The notes: a model not told the origin generated them from the sequence alone. Positions 1 to 9,712 are shown, counted from the first letter of the stretch. The stretch: DNA of 30,231 nt from Haplomitrium mnioides (GCA_049999725.1 JBNGIS010009130.1:1-30231), one strand, 5' to 3'. A program made the numbers and translations.

Positions 1-67
1 TTGATAAAGATTGTTTGGTGCTTTAATATTCATTCATGCTCTTTCTTCAAGGATCTTTTTAACCTAT

Positions 68-1298
68 GGAAACTTGAGAAGCAATTCTAATTTGACAACA
101 ACTGTGTTCAACAAAATATTTAGCGACTTTGAAGAGCTACTGCCTCCAACTTTTTGTCTTTAGTTGGACAGCATGACACAAGAGAATAAGAGTTCCATCT
201 TATTTGGATATCCTTGTCTCCTTATTGCCAAGAATATTTTCCGAAAAATCAAGGTAGGATTCTCATGGTTGGCCATACTCATGATCAAGTCGATAAAATG
301 CTCAGCCGATTCTCAAATGTTTGAAACGTGTCAAAGTTTTCACAATTATGAGTCTTAGCGAGGCGCTACAATTATCGTATAATCCTAAACCTGAGGTAAT
401 TCTTTTAATAAAAACTTGAGATTTCAAAATGTTTCTACAACAATGTGCTTCTCTAGCTCAAATGATGTATGGTACTCCTTTTAATCAACAGTTTAAATTC
501 TAGTTGAATGACTCCAAGGCAAAGATTTGGAGCAAACAATTTTCAACAAATGAATTTTGGTTACCTCTAGATGGTATTTGTCAATTCAAGTGTCTACTTA
601 AAGTAGACAAGGAAATTTAAAGTTCAATGTTGATTCCTCTAAAGGCATGTTCTAAAATCAAACGATCTCAAAAAGAAGAAAGAGAAGTTGATGCCGAGAA
701 AGTAGTCTTTGCAATAAGGGTGAACATAATTGAGAACTGCTATAAGTTCTTTACAGATTCTGATATTCAATGGCGGAATGACTTTTTTCTTACCCAACAA
801 GAGATTGCGGCCTACATCTTTGATAAACAAAGACAAGCACTTGCAGCAAAATTCACCTTTCCACCTTCACAACCGACAAACACTTGTAACGATTCTCAAA
901 ATGTTTGCTTAGGTTCTCAGCTTGATGCTCAACAGTCTGAAGAAGATACTCTAGTACAAAAAATACTTTCTATACATTGAGCAATCTATGATAGAGCACC
1001 TAAGCCGCGAGAAGGGACTGTTTTGCACAACACCCGATATGAGCACAAATTTGGCAATCTATATGAGGTGAAAGCTAGAATGTTTATTTGTGTTGTTGAA
1101 TCTATGGATCCAAAGAGCAAACCGTTTTAGGTTGCAAAAGTCCTCAAAGTTTTGTCATCTGATGAGGAAGAACCCCCAACCCCGAAACGAATACATGTTC
1201 AACGGTTTGTTTGTGAGGATGAAGATGCATTTTCTGAACAATACTTCTTAGAAAAACAGCAACAACAAAAGGAAATGCAAATCCAAGTTACATATTGA
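68..1298 (+). pseudogene. Broken DUF7869-like transposon-type protein
   Basis: Read across frames, this stretch encodes a decayed protein of roughly 400 residues. It begins in one frame (an LPPTFC..LDS..QENK block near 140-185), shifts near 258 into the motif VGHTHDQVDKMLSRFS (about 262-321), then shifts again near 320 and stays in one frame to 1298. That frame is broken by TGA at 417, TAG at 501, TAA at 618, TGA at 978 and TAG at 1128; another TAG lies at 161. The order 'LQLD..(R/Q)ENK', a hydrophobic block, then GHTHxxxDxMxSRFS is what I know from the DUF7869 family, found in transposon-like genes of plants, oomycetes and invertebrates; its biochemical role is not known to me. The C-terminal part is Gln/Glu rich (DSQNV..QSEEDTL, then EKQQQQKE). 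The true start is probably left of the window. Family assignment comes from recall of motifs, not a search. Confidence 0.62.
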
Positions 1299-2135
1299 TG
1301 TACTTGATGTGACACAAATCACAATTCTGTTTTTTGATTTTCTTTTTACCCAATGAAACCAATTGAAGAGAACCACTCTAGCTACTATTAAAGTAAATTT
1401 ATTTGAGTACAAAAGACAAAAAGCAATCAATCTTTATATATTTGAAAGAGATTCAATTATTGTTATTAACACTAAGATAGATCAAGTAATTCTTAATGAA
1501 TCTTCTGAAGTTGAATCCGAAGAAGTTGAGATGAGTGACTACAATAATTTTAGAATTTAATTGTATATTATGTACTTTCAATTATAGTGTAATTTAATAT
1601 TATTATTTAATGAAGTACGTGAGAATGTTATGAAAGAATTTGTTGAATTTATCTGCCACCTTTTTTTGTGTAAAATTATTCCAAGTTAAATGTTATTTTG
1701 TGTAAATAAAACTTGAATCTTTAGCTAATATTTTCATTTGGTTTGAAAATATTTTCTTATCCAAAATATAGGTATGTTATTTCCTTCTTTACTGCTTACT
1801 AGAAGAGTTTAAGGTATTGTATCGCTAAAGCATCTGCCCAAATTCACTACTTCTCTTTTGCTTGAAAGGACTTTGATATAAAACTGAAAACCTTTGATGT
1901 ACTTTGACTCAGATGTAGAGCTTTATACCCGTTTTACTTTTAGATTCCAAATCAGAAAACAAAATCTTTAGCGTGCCTAGAGTTTGTTGCAAAAAATAAA
2001 ACCTTTAGCGTGTGTATCCTCGATTGTAGAAGTTTGAGCCCTATACGGGCATAGACTTGATTCACAAGTGGAAACCTTGTGCGTGCAAAAACTCTCCTAC
2101 GGAAACTAAAACCTTGGTTCTTGATAGTCTTTGTT
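1299..2135. other. AT-rich DNA without recognisable gene
   Basis: No reading frame here gives a recognisable protein. An open stretch at 1363-1560 (plus strand) is charged (SSEVESEEVEMSD near its end) and could be a frame-shifted tail of the DUF7869-like pseudogene, but I cannot support that. From about 1960 the DNA contains scattered copies of a motif of the type 'CTTTAGCGTG' and 'CTATACGGGCATAGACTTG' (2041 onwards), related to the degenerate repeats further right. Confidence 0.5.
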
Positions 2136-2250
2136 GTGGAGTGTTCAGATGGTGAACTTAGATTCCTATGCACGTATAGACTTTGGGGTGGAGTGTTCAA
2201 ATATTGAGCTTGGATTCCTATGCATGCATGTACTTTGGGGTGGAAGTCCA
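2136..2250. repeat. 52-bp tandem repeat, about 2.2 copies
   Basis: GTGGAGTGTTCA recurs at 2136 and 2188, and GTGGA again at 2240, giving a period of 52 bp. Each unit carries a palindrome-like core (CCTATGCACGTATAG, CCTATGCATGCATG) followed by ACTTTGG. The same core type recurs at 2041, 2751 and 4264-4278, so this is a small local expansion of a sequence that is dispersed across the first 4.5 kb. Confidence 0.7.
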
Positions 2251-3170
2251 AGCCTTCCACACGTTATATTTCTGATATTACAACCTCAAGCTTCTACATA
2301 CAAAAGACTATAGTTAAGAACTTAGATTCTATACTTGTCAAATACTCTCTTGTAGAACTTAAAACCTTTGTTTGATAGAATCTAGTCAAAAACTTGGAGA
2401 TGTTTCTTGTGTACACTCTTAATTAAATCTCTCTAGCCATTGCCTTTTCGATTCTCAATTATGACTCCTTTGTGTATATGTTTCTCTGAATTATAAAATA
2501 TTTTTAGTTGTTGAAACCTTCTTTTCTATGCCTACTTTAACCTTTTTATGCATGGATTTTCAACTACAAATGAAAGCTTCTTTCTTCCTTGAGCTTGAAA
2601 ATAGAGCTCTTAAATCCATGCAATGTTTTATTTTGTTGGCTTTTGTGTCTATGATTCAAAACTCATTCCCTTGACTTCTAGTCCGCTTGGGCATTTTCCT
2701 CATGTTTTGTAATTTTTTTCTCTAAAAATAAGTTTCAAATAACACCATATCTATGCGCGCATAGAGTTTGTGCAAAAATAATTTCTTCTGGCTTCGAATT
2801 GTAATCGATAAATGCAAGTTTCTTGTGAAAACTTACCAAAGTTTTATGCTTTTCGTCGATTTCAAGATTTCCAATATTTTTATAAAACTTAGAATATTGT
2901 TTGATTTTGCATAATGAAATTGAATCTTGCTCTATCATCCTTGTTAAAATGGCCAAAAATGAAGCTAAAAAACTCACGTGTTTTTTTGTTTTTTAAAATT
3001 AACCTCGTTTTTTCTATTTTCTGAGCTTAAAACCCACATTTTTTCTTTTTAAAAAAAGGTTCTTGTTTTGAGTAGCCTATTCTTGGTTCAAAGTAGCGGT
3101 TATTTTATCTGTTTTATTTGTCCTTCACTTTCTTTCTGTTGTCTCATCTGTTTGTTTTTATTACTATAGG
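2251..3170. other. AT-rich DNA; possible intron or spacer before the methyltransferase fragment
   Basis: No convincing coding signal. It holds a perfect 14-bp palindrome CTATGCGCGCATAG at 2751-2764. The last bases before the methyltransferase frame (TTTTTATTACTATAG then GGAC at 3170) look like a plant 3' splice site after a T-rich tract, so part of this segment could be an intron. I searched it by eye for a DPPY/DPPW-type methyltransferase motif IV and found none. Confidence 0.4.
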
Positions 3171-3815
3171 GACAAAAGTAATATTCATCATTCGGGTGGT
3201 CCAAGAATTGCTCACACCTATGAGTACTAGAATGTGGGCTATAGGACCAAAGAGGGCAAGTGGAGCATGAAGCTCTTTAACTTGAAATCCAATAATGCAA
3301 GCGGACATTCTTGACAAATTATGTAGAGTGTTTTCAACTGCCTTACTATTTCAACAAAGCTCAAACATCCAAAAGATGATGCTCTTGTGAATGTCTATCA
3401 AAAGCCTTAGGCTTTATCTAACTTTTTTGTCAACCATTTCTCAACAAAGCAAGATTGGATCTTAGATCTTTGCTCTGGTTTCAGCACAGGCCTCGTCTGT
3501 GCTTTGAAGTTAATGTGAAATTGCATTGTCATCAAATTTTATAGACTTCAGTCTATTTATATTCCCCAAAGGGTTTTGATGATGGCTGTTTTGCCATCTA
3601 ATGTGACAGAATCACATATTGTATATGCGTACTACAAGGAACATGTTCTTCTTAGTATTGTTGGGGCTTCTCACAACTCTATTGTGATTTCTGGGATTGG
3701 AAAGTCTCAGCAAGACTCTCTAGCGGTTGCAGATGTCAAAGCTTTACTTCTAGTTGATTTAGATGAGACCATTCCTTCTGAAGAGGATATGGCTGAAGCT
3801 TTAGCATTTGATTGA
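3171..3815 (+). pseudogene. C-terminal half of a beta-class DNA amino-methyltransferase
   Basis: One frame runs from 3171 to the TGA at 3813-3815 (about 214 codons), broken by TAG 3228, TGA 3312, TAG 3324, TAG 3408 and TGA 3516. It shows the C-terminal order of N4-cytosine/N6-adenine methylases of the beta class (PF01555-like): a strand/loop block (HTYEY.NVGYRTKEGKW), motif X 'KP.AL..FFVNHFS' (about 3402-3440), then motif I 'DWILDLCSGFSTGLVCALKL' (about 3453-3512), then NCIVI and an arginine-containing motif II region. These enzymes transfer a methyl group from SAM to the exocyclic amino group of A or C in DNA. The last 80 residues (3576 on) contain acidic DLDETIPSEEDMAEA. Motif IV (DPPY/W) is not seen, so it is lost or lies beyond an intron. 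Poly(A)-signal-like AATAAT and A-rich runs follow the stop. The Gly-x-Gly of motif I is altered to G-F-S. A non-methylase Rossmann fold is possible but less likely. Confidence 0.55.
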
Positions 3816-4104
3816 TGTATTTTTTGTAAATAATAAAAAACTTTTTAAAAAAAAAATTATTGGATTGATCTTCATTCTTATTGCATTCCAAATCCAATTT
3901 ATGAAGTATTTTCTTTACAATTTAATTTCTTTCACAAAATGATTTTTGAACAAAACGTACAGATGTTTGCAAAATTAGCAACAAAGTCTATGCTGGCGTG
4001 GAAGCTCTCTTTCTTTTTATTTTGATTTCTGTTCAAGTTTTTTTCAATGATGAGTTTCTGCATACCCTACCTAGAAGGGCTTTGACAATCCCTCCTTCCT
4101 AGTA
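3816..4104. other. 3' flank with A-rich runs
   Basis: AATAATAAAAAAC and a run of ten A (about 3849-3858) follow the methyltransferase stop within 45 bp, which would fit a polyadenylation region or a retrocopied tail. The rest is AT-rich with no gene seen. Confidence 0.4.
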
Positions 4105-4480
4105 CTTAGTTGTTCATGTTTGCTTGGACTTTAGTTGTTCATGCATGTATGGACTTTAGTTGTCCAAGCATGTGTGGGCTTTAGTTGTCCATACGCGCAT
4201 GGGACTCTTTAAACCAAGCGTGTTTGGGATTTAGCTATTCCTACCTACAAGGGCTTCAATAGTCCATGCGTGCATAGGCTTTAGCAATCTTTTCACACTT
4301 TTGCTTCAATAATCCTCTTGCACCTACACTCTAGGGTTCTAGTTCAAAGTTCTCGCATGTGAGAACTTCAACATTCTATTTGCGCAAGAGCTTCAGCGTT
4401 CCAACTACAAAAGAGCTTTATTAATCCCTACATGCATAAGCTTTAAGACTAGGACTCAAAGTTCTTGCGCGCATAAGCAT
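4105..4480. repeat. Degenerate ~25-28 bp tandem repeat with CATGCRYGCATAG-like cores
   Basis: Successive units of the form TTAGTTGTYCA..GCATGYRTGGRCT occur with a 25-bp spacing between about 4110 and 4200. They then decay into longer, variable units ending in GGCTTTAG or GAGCTTCA up to about 4480. The cores are near-palindromes of alternating purine and pyrimidine (CCATACGCGCATGG-like at about 4190, CCATGCGTGCATAGG at 4264-4278, TTGCGCGCATAAGC near 4467). They are the same kind as those at 2041, 2165, 2217 and 2751. Confidence 0.6.
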
Positions 4481-4808
4481 CTTTTTAGATTGAATATGTT
4501 TCTGATAAAATTTGAATGTTTTGATCAATTTTGGAAATTAATGATATCATTGCTAGTTTTGAAAATATTTAACAACAAATTTCTTGCACATTTAGTATAT
4601 ATTTTTTTCGATGATGCTCATGCTTTTTAAAGAATAAATTCTAAAGCAATTTTGATAAAAATTCCCATAAGAAGACTTGGTTTAAATACATTATCTACTT
4701 GAAATAAGCAAATTGGAAGTAAGAAATTATAAATTTCAAATTTGGTTTTTGCAAACGCTAAATGAAACATGAACTAGTAGCGGTTTCTAGTTCAAAGTAG
4801 CGGTTGTT
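4481..4808. other. AT-rich spacer
   Basis: No gene or structured element is visible. The sequence TTCAAAGTAGCGGTT at 4791-4805 is an exact 15-bp direct copy of 3087-3101, on the other side of the methyltransferase fragment. Confidence 0.5.
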
Positions 4809-6016
4809 GATCACATAGCTTTATGTAAGTTGCAATAAACCAAAATTCAAAACACTCATCCTTCACACTTATAGTATATGGTCACGATCATGTAACTTTA
4901 TGTGGTTTGCAATGTACCAAAATTGGAAACACTCATCCTTCACACTTTTGGTATATAGTCGCGATAATGTACCTTAATATAGCATTCAATGTACCTTGGA
5001 AACATTCATCCTTCACTCTTCTGATATATGGTAAGGATCACATATCTTAATGTAGTTTGCAATGTACCCAAAATAGAAATATTCATCCTTCACATTTTTG
5101 GCATATAGTGAGGATAATGTACCTTAATGTAGTTTGCAATATACAAAAATTGAAAACATTCATCCTTCACACTTGTGGTATATGGTCAGGATCATTTGTA
5201 TTAATGTAGTTTGCAATGTACCAAAATTGGAAACATTCATCCTTGACATTTGTGGTGTATAGTGAGTATTATTTACCATAGTGTAGTTTTCAAAGTACAA
5301 AAATTGGAAACATTCATCCTTTATACTTCTAGTATATGGTCACAATCATGCACCTTAATGTAGTTTACAATGTACCAAAATTGGAAACATTCATCCTTCA
5401 CACTTCTTGTATATGGTCAAGATCATGTATCTTAATGTAGTTTGCAATGTACTAAAATTGGAAACATTCACCCTTCACACTTCTAGTATATGGTCACGAT
5501 CATGTACCTCAATGTAGTTTGCAATATAGGAAAATTCTAAACATTCATCCTACACACTTTTGGCATATGGTCACTATCATGTACCTTAATGTAGTTTTTT
5601 AATATACAAAAATTGGAAACATTCATCCGTTATACTTCTTATATGTGGTCAAATTATATACCCTAATGTAGTTTACAATGTAACAAAAATTGGAAACATT
5701 CATCTTTCACACTTCCGGTACATGGTGAGAATCATGTACCATGATGTAATTTGCAATGCACCAAAATTGGAAACATTCATCCTTGAGACTTCTAGTGTAT
5801 GGTCAAGATCATGTACATTAATGTAGTTTACAATTTACCAAAATTGGAAATATTCATCCTTCACACTTTTGGTATGTGGTCAGGATTTTGTACCTTAATG
5901 TAGTTTGCAATGTACCAAAATTGGAAACATTCATCCTTCACACTTCTCGTGTATGGTCATGATCATGTACCTTAATTTATTTTGCAATGTAGCAAAATAA
6001 GAAACATTCATCTTTG
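4809..6016. repeat. 77-bp tandem satellite array, 15-16 units
   Basis: The anchor AAAC(A/T)(T/C)TCATCC recurs at 4850, 4927, 5000, 5077, 5154, 5231, 5308, 5385, 5462, 5539, 5617, 5694, 5771, 5848, 5925 and 6002. That is a period of 77 bp with one 73-bp and one 78-bp interval. The unit is about two-thirds A+T. Most units contain GGTATATG, an 8-base gap and CATGTACC, which can pair as an 8-bp stem (one T-G wobble). The first unit is partial (from about 4809). The last stops 15 bp into the unit at 6016, exactly where the copia LTR begins. Confidence 0.93.
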
Positions 6017-6455
6017 TGTTGATAAATGAAACATCAAAATCAAAGAGCTATAGCTAAGATTTCAAAAAGCTGAGAAGGCTCATACGGTTAGCTTCTTCTC
6101 ATGTACTTTATACCAAAATTATTTCTACAGCAAGCAAGCGAGTGTGTATTGGGTGAATGCCCTCACTACTTTTTATATATACAAGGCTAACCTCTCTATG
6201 TAGCCACACAAACTAAAATACATCGTCAGCCACACAATACAAAACTACACACAATATAATACATAGAATATATCTTAATCCAATTACCTAATCTACATAC
6301 ATGCATACACTAACTACATACACTAGCAAAACACTAGCCATATGACCAAAATACCATGTTACCTTGGTATACAAACACAGTATACCAACAATAGAATACC
6401 AGATCACACTAGTATACCAACAATAGAATGAGTAATAGAGCTCAAAATCTCAATA
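6017..6455 (-). mobile_element. Ty1/copia 3' LTR
   Basis: On the minus strand this 439-bp segment starts TATTGA (one change from TGTTGA) and ends TCAACA, giving LTR-type inverted ends. It follows directly on the copia RNase H and a purine-rich tract. It contains two copies of TGTTGGTATACT (minus strand; ending at 6390 and 6423) and is AT-rich. The matching 5' LTR is not in the window, so the outer edge rests on the TG...CA ends and on the abrupt stop of the 77-bp array at 6016. Confidence 0.7.
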
Positions 6456-6470
6456 CTCCCCTCGAGCTCA
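6456..6470 (-). other. Copia polypurine tract
   Basis: The minus strand reads GAGCTCGAGGGGAG just before the LTR start. A G/A-rich tract ending GGGGAG next to the LTR is the usual plant copia plus-strand primer. Confidence 0.65.
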
Positions 6471-6743
6471 ATGCATGTTCTTCAAGTTGACCTTTGAATT
6501 TTAGTAGCCTCTCTACTCCCAATGACTTCCAAGTTGATCTCTGAATTTTAGCAACTTCTCTATGCCCAATGACTTTTTAGAAATACCAACCATGTGATTT
6601 GAATGTGCATGGAAGACTAGATTGTTAGCCAACTAGATACTGCTTACATTGTCATAGTAAATCTCCACTGATCTATTCACACTAACTCCCAAATCATGTA
6701 GGAGTTTAAGCAGCCATGCCACCTCGCATGTAGCTATGGCTGC
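6456..6743 (-). pseudogene. Copia RNase H, C-terminal half (split by element A)
   Basis: Read on the minus strand from 6743, this encodes the end of a Ty1/copia RNase H: CEVAWLLKLLHDLGVSVN, then EIYYDN.SSIWLANN, then VFHAHSNHM, with later frame damage. The D of YYDN is a catalytic position. RNase H degrades the RNA strand of the cDNA hybrid during retrotransposition. It is the direct continuation of the N-terminal half at 10098-10200; element A lies between them. Confidence 0.88.
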
Positions 6744-7117
6744 TATAAGAAAACTCAAGGACCAAATCCAAATGAGTAAGAACTCATAGTGAACTCTAAT
6801 AGAGTTCTTCAACTAAAAGCAACTCAAAGCCCAAGCAAAGACCAAGAGTGCAACCAAAGAACCTAAGTGATTTGAGAGAAACTCTAGAATAAGAAGTGAG
6901 GCTAAGAGGCCCTTCTATTTATATAAGAGAAGAGGGTGTCATCCCTCTTTCTTCACTTACAAATCACTTCTAATTTCAACATTAAAAGTGACTCTCTACT
7001 AAAAGTGACTTCGAAGGCAAGTAATCTTATCACAACCCCAAAAGTGACTCTCTACCACTTACTTCACTCCTCTTTATTTTCTTTTAAATAGCACAACCTT
7101 ATGCTTGTACTATTACA
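6744..7117 (-). repeat. Element A 3' LTR
   Basis: This 374-bp segment aligns end to end with 9713-10097. On the minus strand it starts TGTAATAG and ends TTCTTATA, where the terminal CA has mutated. A TATAAATAG box (minus strand) lies at 6915-6923. Confidence 0.93.
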
Positions 7118-7130
7118 TTATCCCCGCCTT
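7118..7130 (-). other. Element A polypurine tract
   Basis: The minus strand reads AAGGCGGGGATAA immediately before the LTR start TGTAATAG. It directly follows the polyprotein stop TAG (7131-7133). Confidence 0.8.
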
Positions 7131-8640
7131 CTAATCGATGATGTCCTCGTCATTGCCGCAACTTTCAAATATTTGAATAGCCTCTTGAGCATTTTCAAGA
7201 TTTGAAGAAAGTTCCCAAGTAGCATCATGAATTAGATGGCCTTTCTACAAAGCCTGGTATTGAGCTTGTGGTTGTTGCCCTCGCTTAATGACTCTTTTTG
7301 CCAAAATGTGGTCCAACTCAAATTCTTCATAATCATCAAGAACAATAACCGGGGAGGAAGTTCAACATGAATTGGAAAAGAAGATGGACAAAAAACAAAA
7401 GGCTTAATTTTAGAGACATGAAACACAAGATGAATCTTTATATGAATAGAAAGGTCAAGTTTATAAGCAACATGAGAAATAACCTGAGAAATAGAGAAAA
7501 GATCAATCCAAGCAGGAGATAACTTACGAACTTAAGTATCTAAAGACAATGGGAGATCTTGAGTAGATAACATAACTTGGTCATCTAAAATATAAGAGCA
7601 ATCACAATGACGGCTATTGGCATATTGTTTTTGCCAATTTTGAGCAACAGTAAGATGGTTGCGAGCATCTTGCAAAGAAGAAGATAAACAAGACAAAAAA
7701 GTAGAAATACTTGGATAATTGGAAGAAGAATGAGAAAGCAAGCCATCAAGAAAAAGAGGATATTGACCCAAATTAAGAAAGAAAGGAGAAAACCTAGTAC
7801 TTGCTTGTTTGGAGTTGTTGTAGGCAAACTCCACAACGGGTAAGAAACTATACCAATCAGTACGATGAACACTGATGAACACGTGAAGCATATCCCCCAC
7901 AGAGCAATTAGAGCGCTCTGTTTGCCCATCTATTTGAGGATGAAAAGCAGTAGACATAGAGAGTTTGGTACCCAAAAGTGTGAACAACTCTCGCCAGAAC
8001 TTTCTAGTGAATCGTAGATCTCTATCAAATATTAATATCTTTGGTATGTCATGATATTGAAAGACTGTATCCAAGTAAATATTTGCCAATTATGGAGCAT
8101 CCACCGCATCCACTGTCGGTGCTAGATGATTTTGTTTACTTAGCTTATCCACAAACACCACAATGGCAATAAATCCATGAGGCATGGTTGGAAGCAAAGT
8201 GACAAGATCTAAACTTACATATTCCTACTCAGCAGTAGGAATTGATAATGGTTGACAAAGACCAACCGGTCTTTTTTTAAGCCTTGTCTCGTTGACAACT
8301 CTCACAAGAACGAACAAAGCCACAAGCTTCTTGAGCTAGGTTTACCCACCACCAAGTGCGTTGAAGCAACTCCATAGTCTTGTCTACCCCAAGATGCCCA
8401 GAGATTGGAATGTCATGTGCTTCTTGTAAACGGGTCATTCAAAGCGCATCATCTTATAGAACATATATTTGATAGCCTTGATAGAGAATACCATCTCAAA
8501 TGGAAAAAGCATGATACTCACTATCTTTGACCGCCAAACATGCCTTAACAAGATTAAAGAAGGCATCTCCATATAACTTTTTTCAAAAGTTGTTACTGGT
8601 TGCTTTATCAAGATGCAATATACTAACATTTGAATGTGCC
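7131..8640 (-). pseudogene. Element A integrase with C-terminal chromodomain
   Basis: Read on the minus strand with several frame breaks. First is the zinc-binding region (EAHDIPISGHLGVDKT, then a C-E-S-C pair near 8290-8310). Next comes the catalytic core: LDLVT, IFDRDLRFTRKFW, and FHPQIDGQTERSN with D-35-E spacing (about 8150-7880), best seen at 7532-8089. A GPF-type module follows (VAYKLDLSIHIKIHLVFHVS, about 7390-7470). Last is a chromodomain: DHILAKRVIKRG, a segment with an in-frame TAG at 7245-7247 in the position of a conserved Trp, then GHLIHDATWELSS, ending with TAG at 7131-7133. Integrase inserts the cDNA. The chromodomain of chromoviruses binds modified histones and guides insertion to heterochromatin. 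The stop adjoins the polypurine tract, so this is the native C-terminus. Confidence 0.9.
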
Positions 8641-8665
8641 ACTTTGCCTACTTGAATTGAGCACA

Positions 8666-8953
8666 TCAATCTTCAAGCCAATGCAACCCTAAAATGATGT
8701 CATATTGTATAGGTGTAATAACAAATTGCATAACTTCCATGTACTCTTTTTCAATCCTTAGAAGAAATGGCTTTTGAGAGTGAAAGACATCATGCTTTTG
8801 GCCATCAGCCATAATCACCACCCTCATCTTGATAGGTCTAAATGTTTCTTTGATTATCTTAGCAAAATGTAGTGACATAAAATTTTCAGAACTCTCGCTA
8901 TCCACCAACATTCTACAAGATTGCTTCTCAATCATACCACGAAGATGGAACAA
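8666..8953 (-). pseudogene. Element A aspartic protease
   Basis: The minus-strand frame contains RMLVDSESSENFMS, the retropepsin active-site region (normally D-S/T-G), followed by IIKETFRPIKMRVVIMADG and a C-terminal IILGLHWLED. The active-site Gly is Glu here (DSES), so the enzyme would not work. Retropepsins cut the Gag-Pol polyprotein. The usual reverse transcriptase should start right after WLED but does not. Confidence 0.85.
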
Positions 8954-8959
8954 AGTACC

Positions 8960-9672
8960 TCAAATTATTGTCGAAATTTTAGTTCCATTAGAGCTTGCAA
9001 AGTTTTGAGTAAGTTGTTCAAATAATTGAAGATGCGGCCTAGCTTCTATAGCAGTAAGTAATGAGTCATGCCTCTCCGCCATACGCATTGCTTCTTCTAA
9101 TTGAGTAGGCTCTCTCATAGTAACTTCTATTCTTGTGCGAGGCTTTAGTCCCCGAACAAAGTAGTCTAGTGCTTTTTCTTCTCTTATATCTGGAATTTGC
9201 ATAATTGTATCATGAAAGTGTGTAACATAGCTTCTCACTATACCAAGTTGATTCAATTTGGCCAATCGATCTCTTGCTACTTTTGAAGCATTTACACTCC
9301 TAAATCTTGAAATCATCGCTTCTTTGAACTCACACCAAGAAACAATAGAAGCAACAAATACACGTTGTACTTATTCTACTTAATATCTTCACCAAGTATT
9401 TGCCACTCCTTCTAATTGACTTGCGGCAAATAGAATTCATCAACCATCTTCACTAATGTTTGAAGCTTCCAAATGTTGCTCGCAATCGAATATGAAGTTC
9501 TGAGATGCACCACAAATCATTCTCTTATCATATATGATTGGCGATGGAAATAACTCATAACTCTCTTCTTCTCAAAAATTTGCTCTTTCTTTAATTCTTC
9601 CTTCCAAAAGAGACATGAAAGATGTTCAAGTTGTTGTTCCATTACTTGAACCACTGCCTCTTGATTCTCCAT
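8960..9672 (-). pseudogene. Element A gag
   Basis: I place the start at ATG 9672 (minus strand), 28 bp after the primer site. The N-terminus is Gln/Glu rich (MENQEAVVQVMEQQLEHL), likely a coiled coil. The middle (about 9316-9520) is frame-damaged but keeps FDCEQHLEASNISEDG. The C-terminal part (8960-9316) is a retrotransposon gag domain: ISRFRSVNASKVARDRLAKL, then SYVTHFHDTIMQIPDI, then DYFVRGLKP and AMRMAERHDSLL. No zinc knuckle is visible. Gag forms the virus-like particle. Confidence 0.87.
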
Positions 9673-9700
9673 GTAACTCACCACCAAAAATGAAACGTAA

Positions 9701-9711
9701 CTCTAATACCA
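9701..9711 (-). other. Element A primer binding site, initiator tRNA-Met type
   Basis: One base after the 5' LTR the minus strand reads TGGTATTAGAG. It differs at one base from TGGTATCAGAG, the standard plant site complementary to the 3' end of initiator tRNA-Met. Confidence 0.88.
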
Positions 9712-9712
9712 A

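Noticed and set aside
1952-2260. Minus-strand open frame of 102 codons
   Set aside because: It crosses the 52-bp repeat, matches no family I know, and sits in AT-rich repeat DNA.
2735-2977. Minus-strand open frame of 80 codons
   Set aside because: No recognisable domain; AT-rich DNA gives such frames by chance.
4809-6016. CRISPR-like array
   Set aside because: The whole 77-bp unit repeats with drift along its length; there are no unique spacers or cas genes, and the context is a plant genome.
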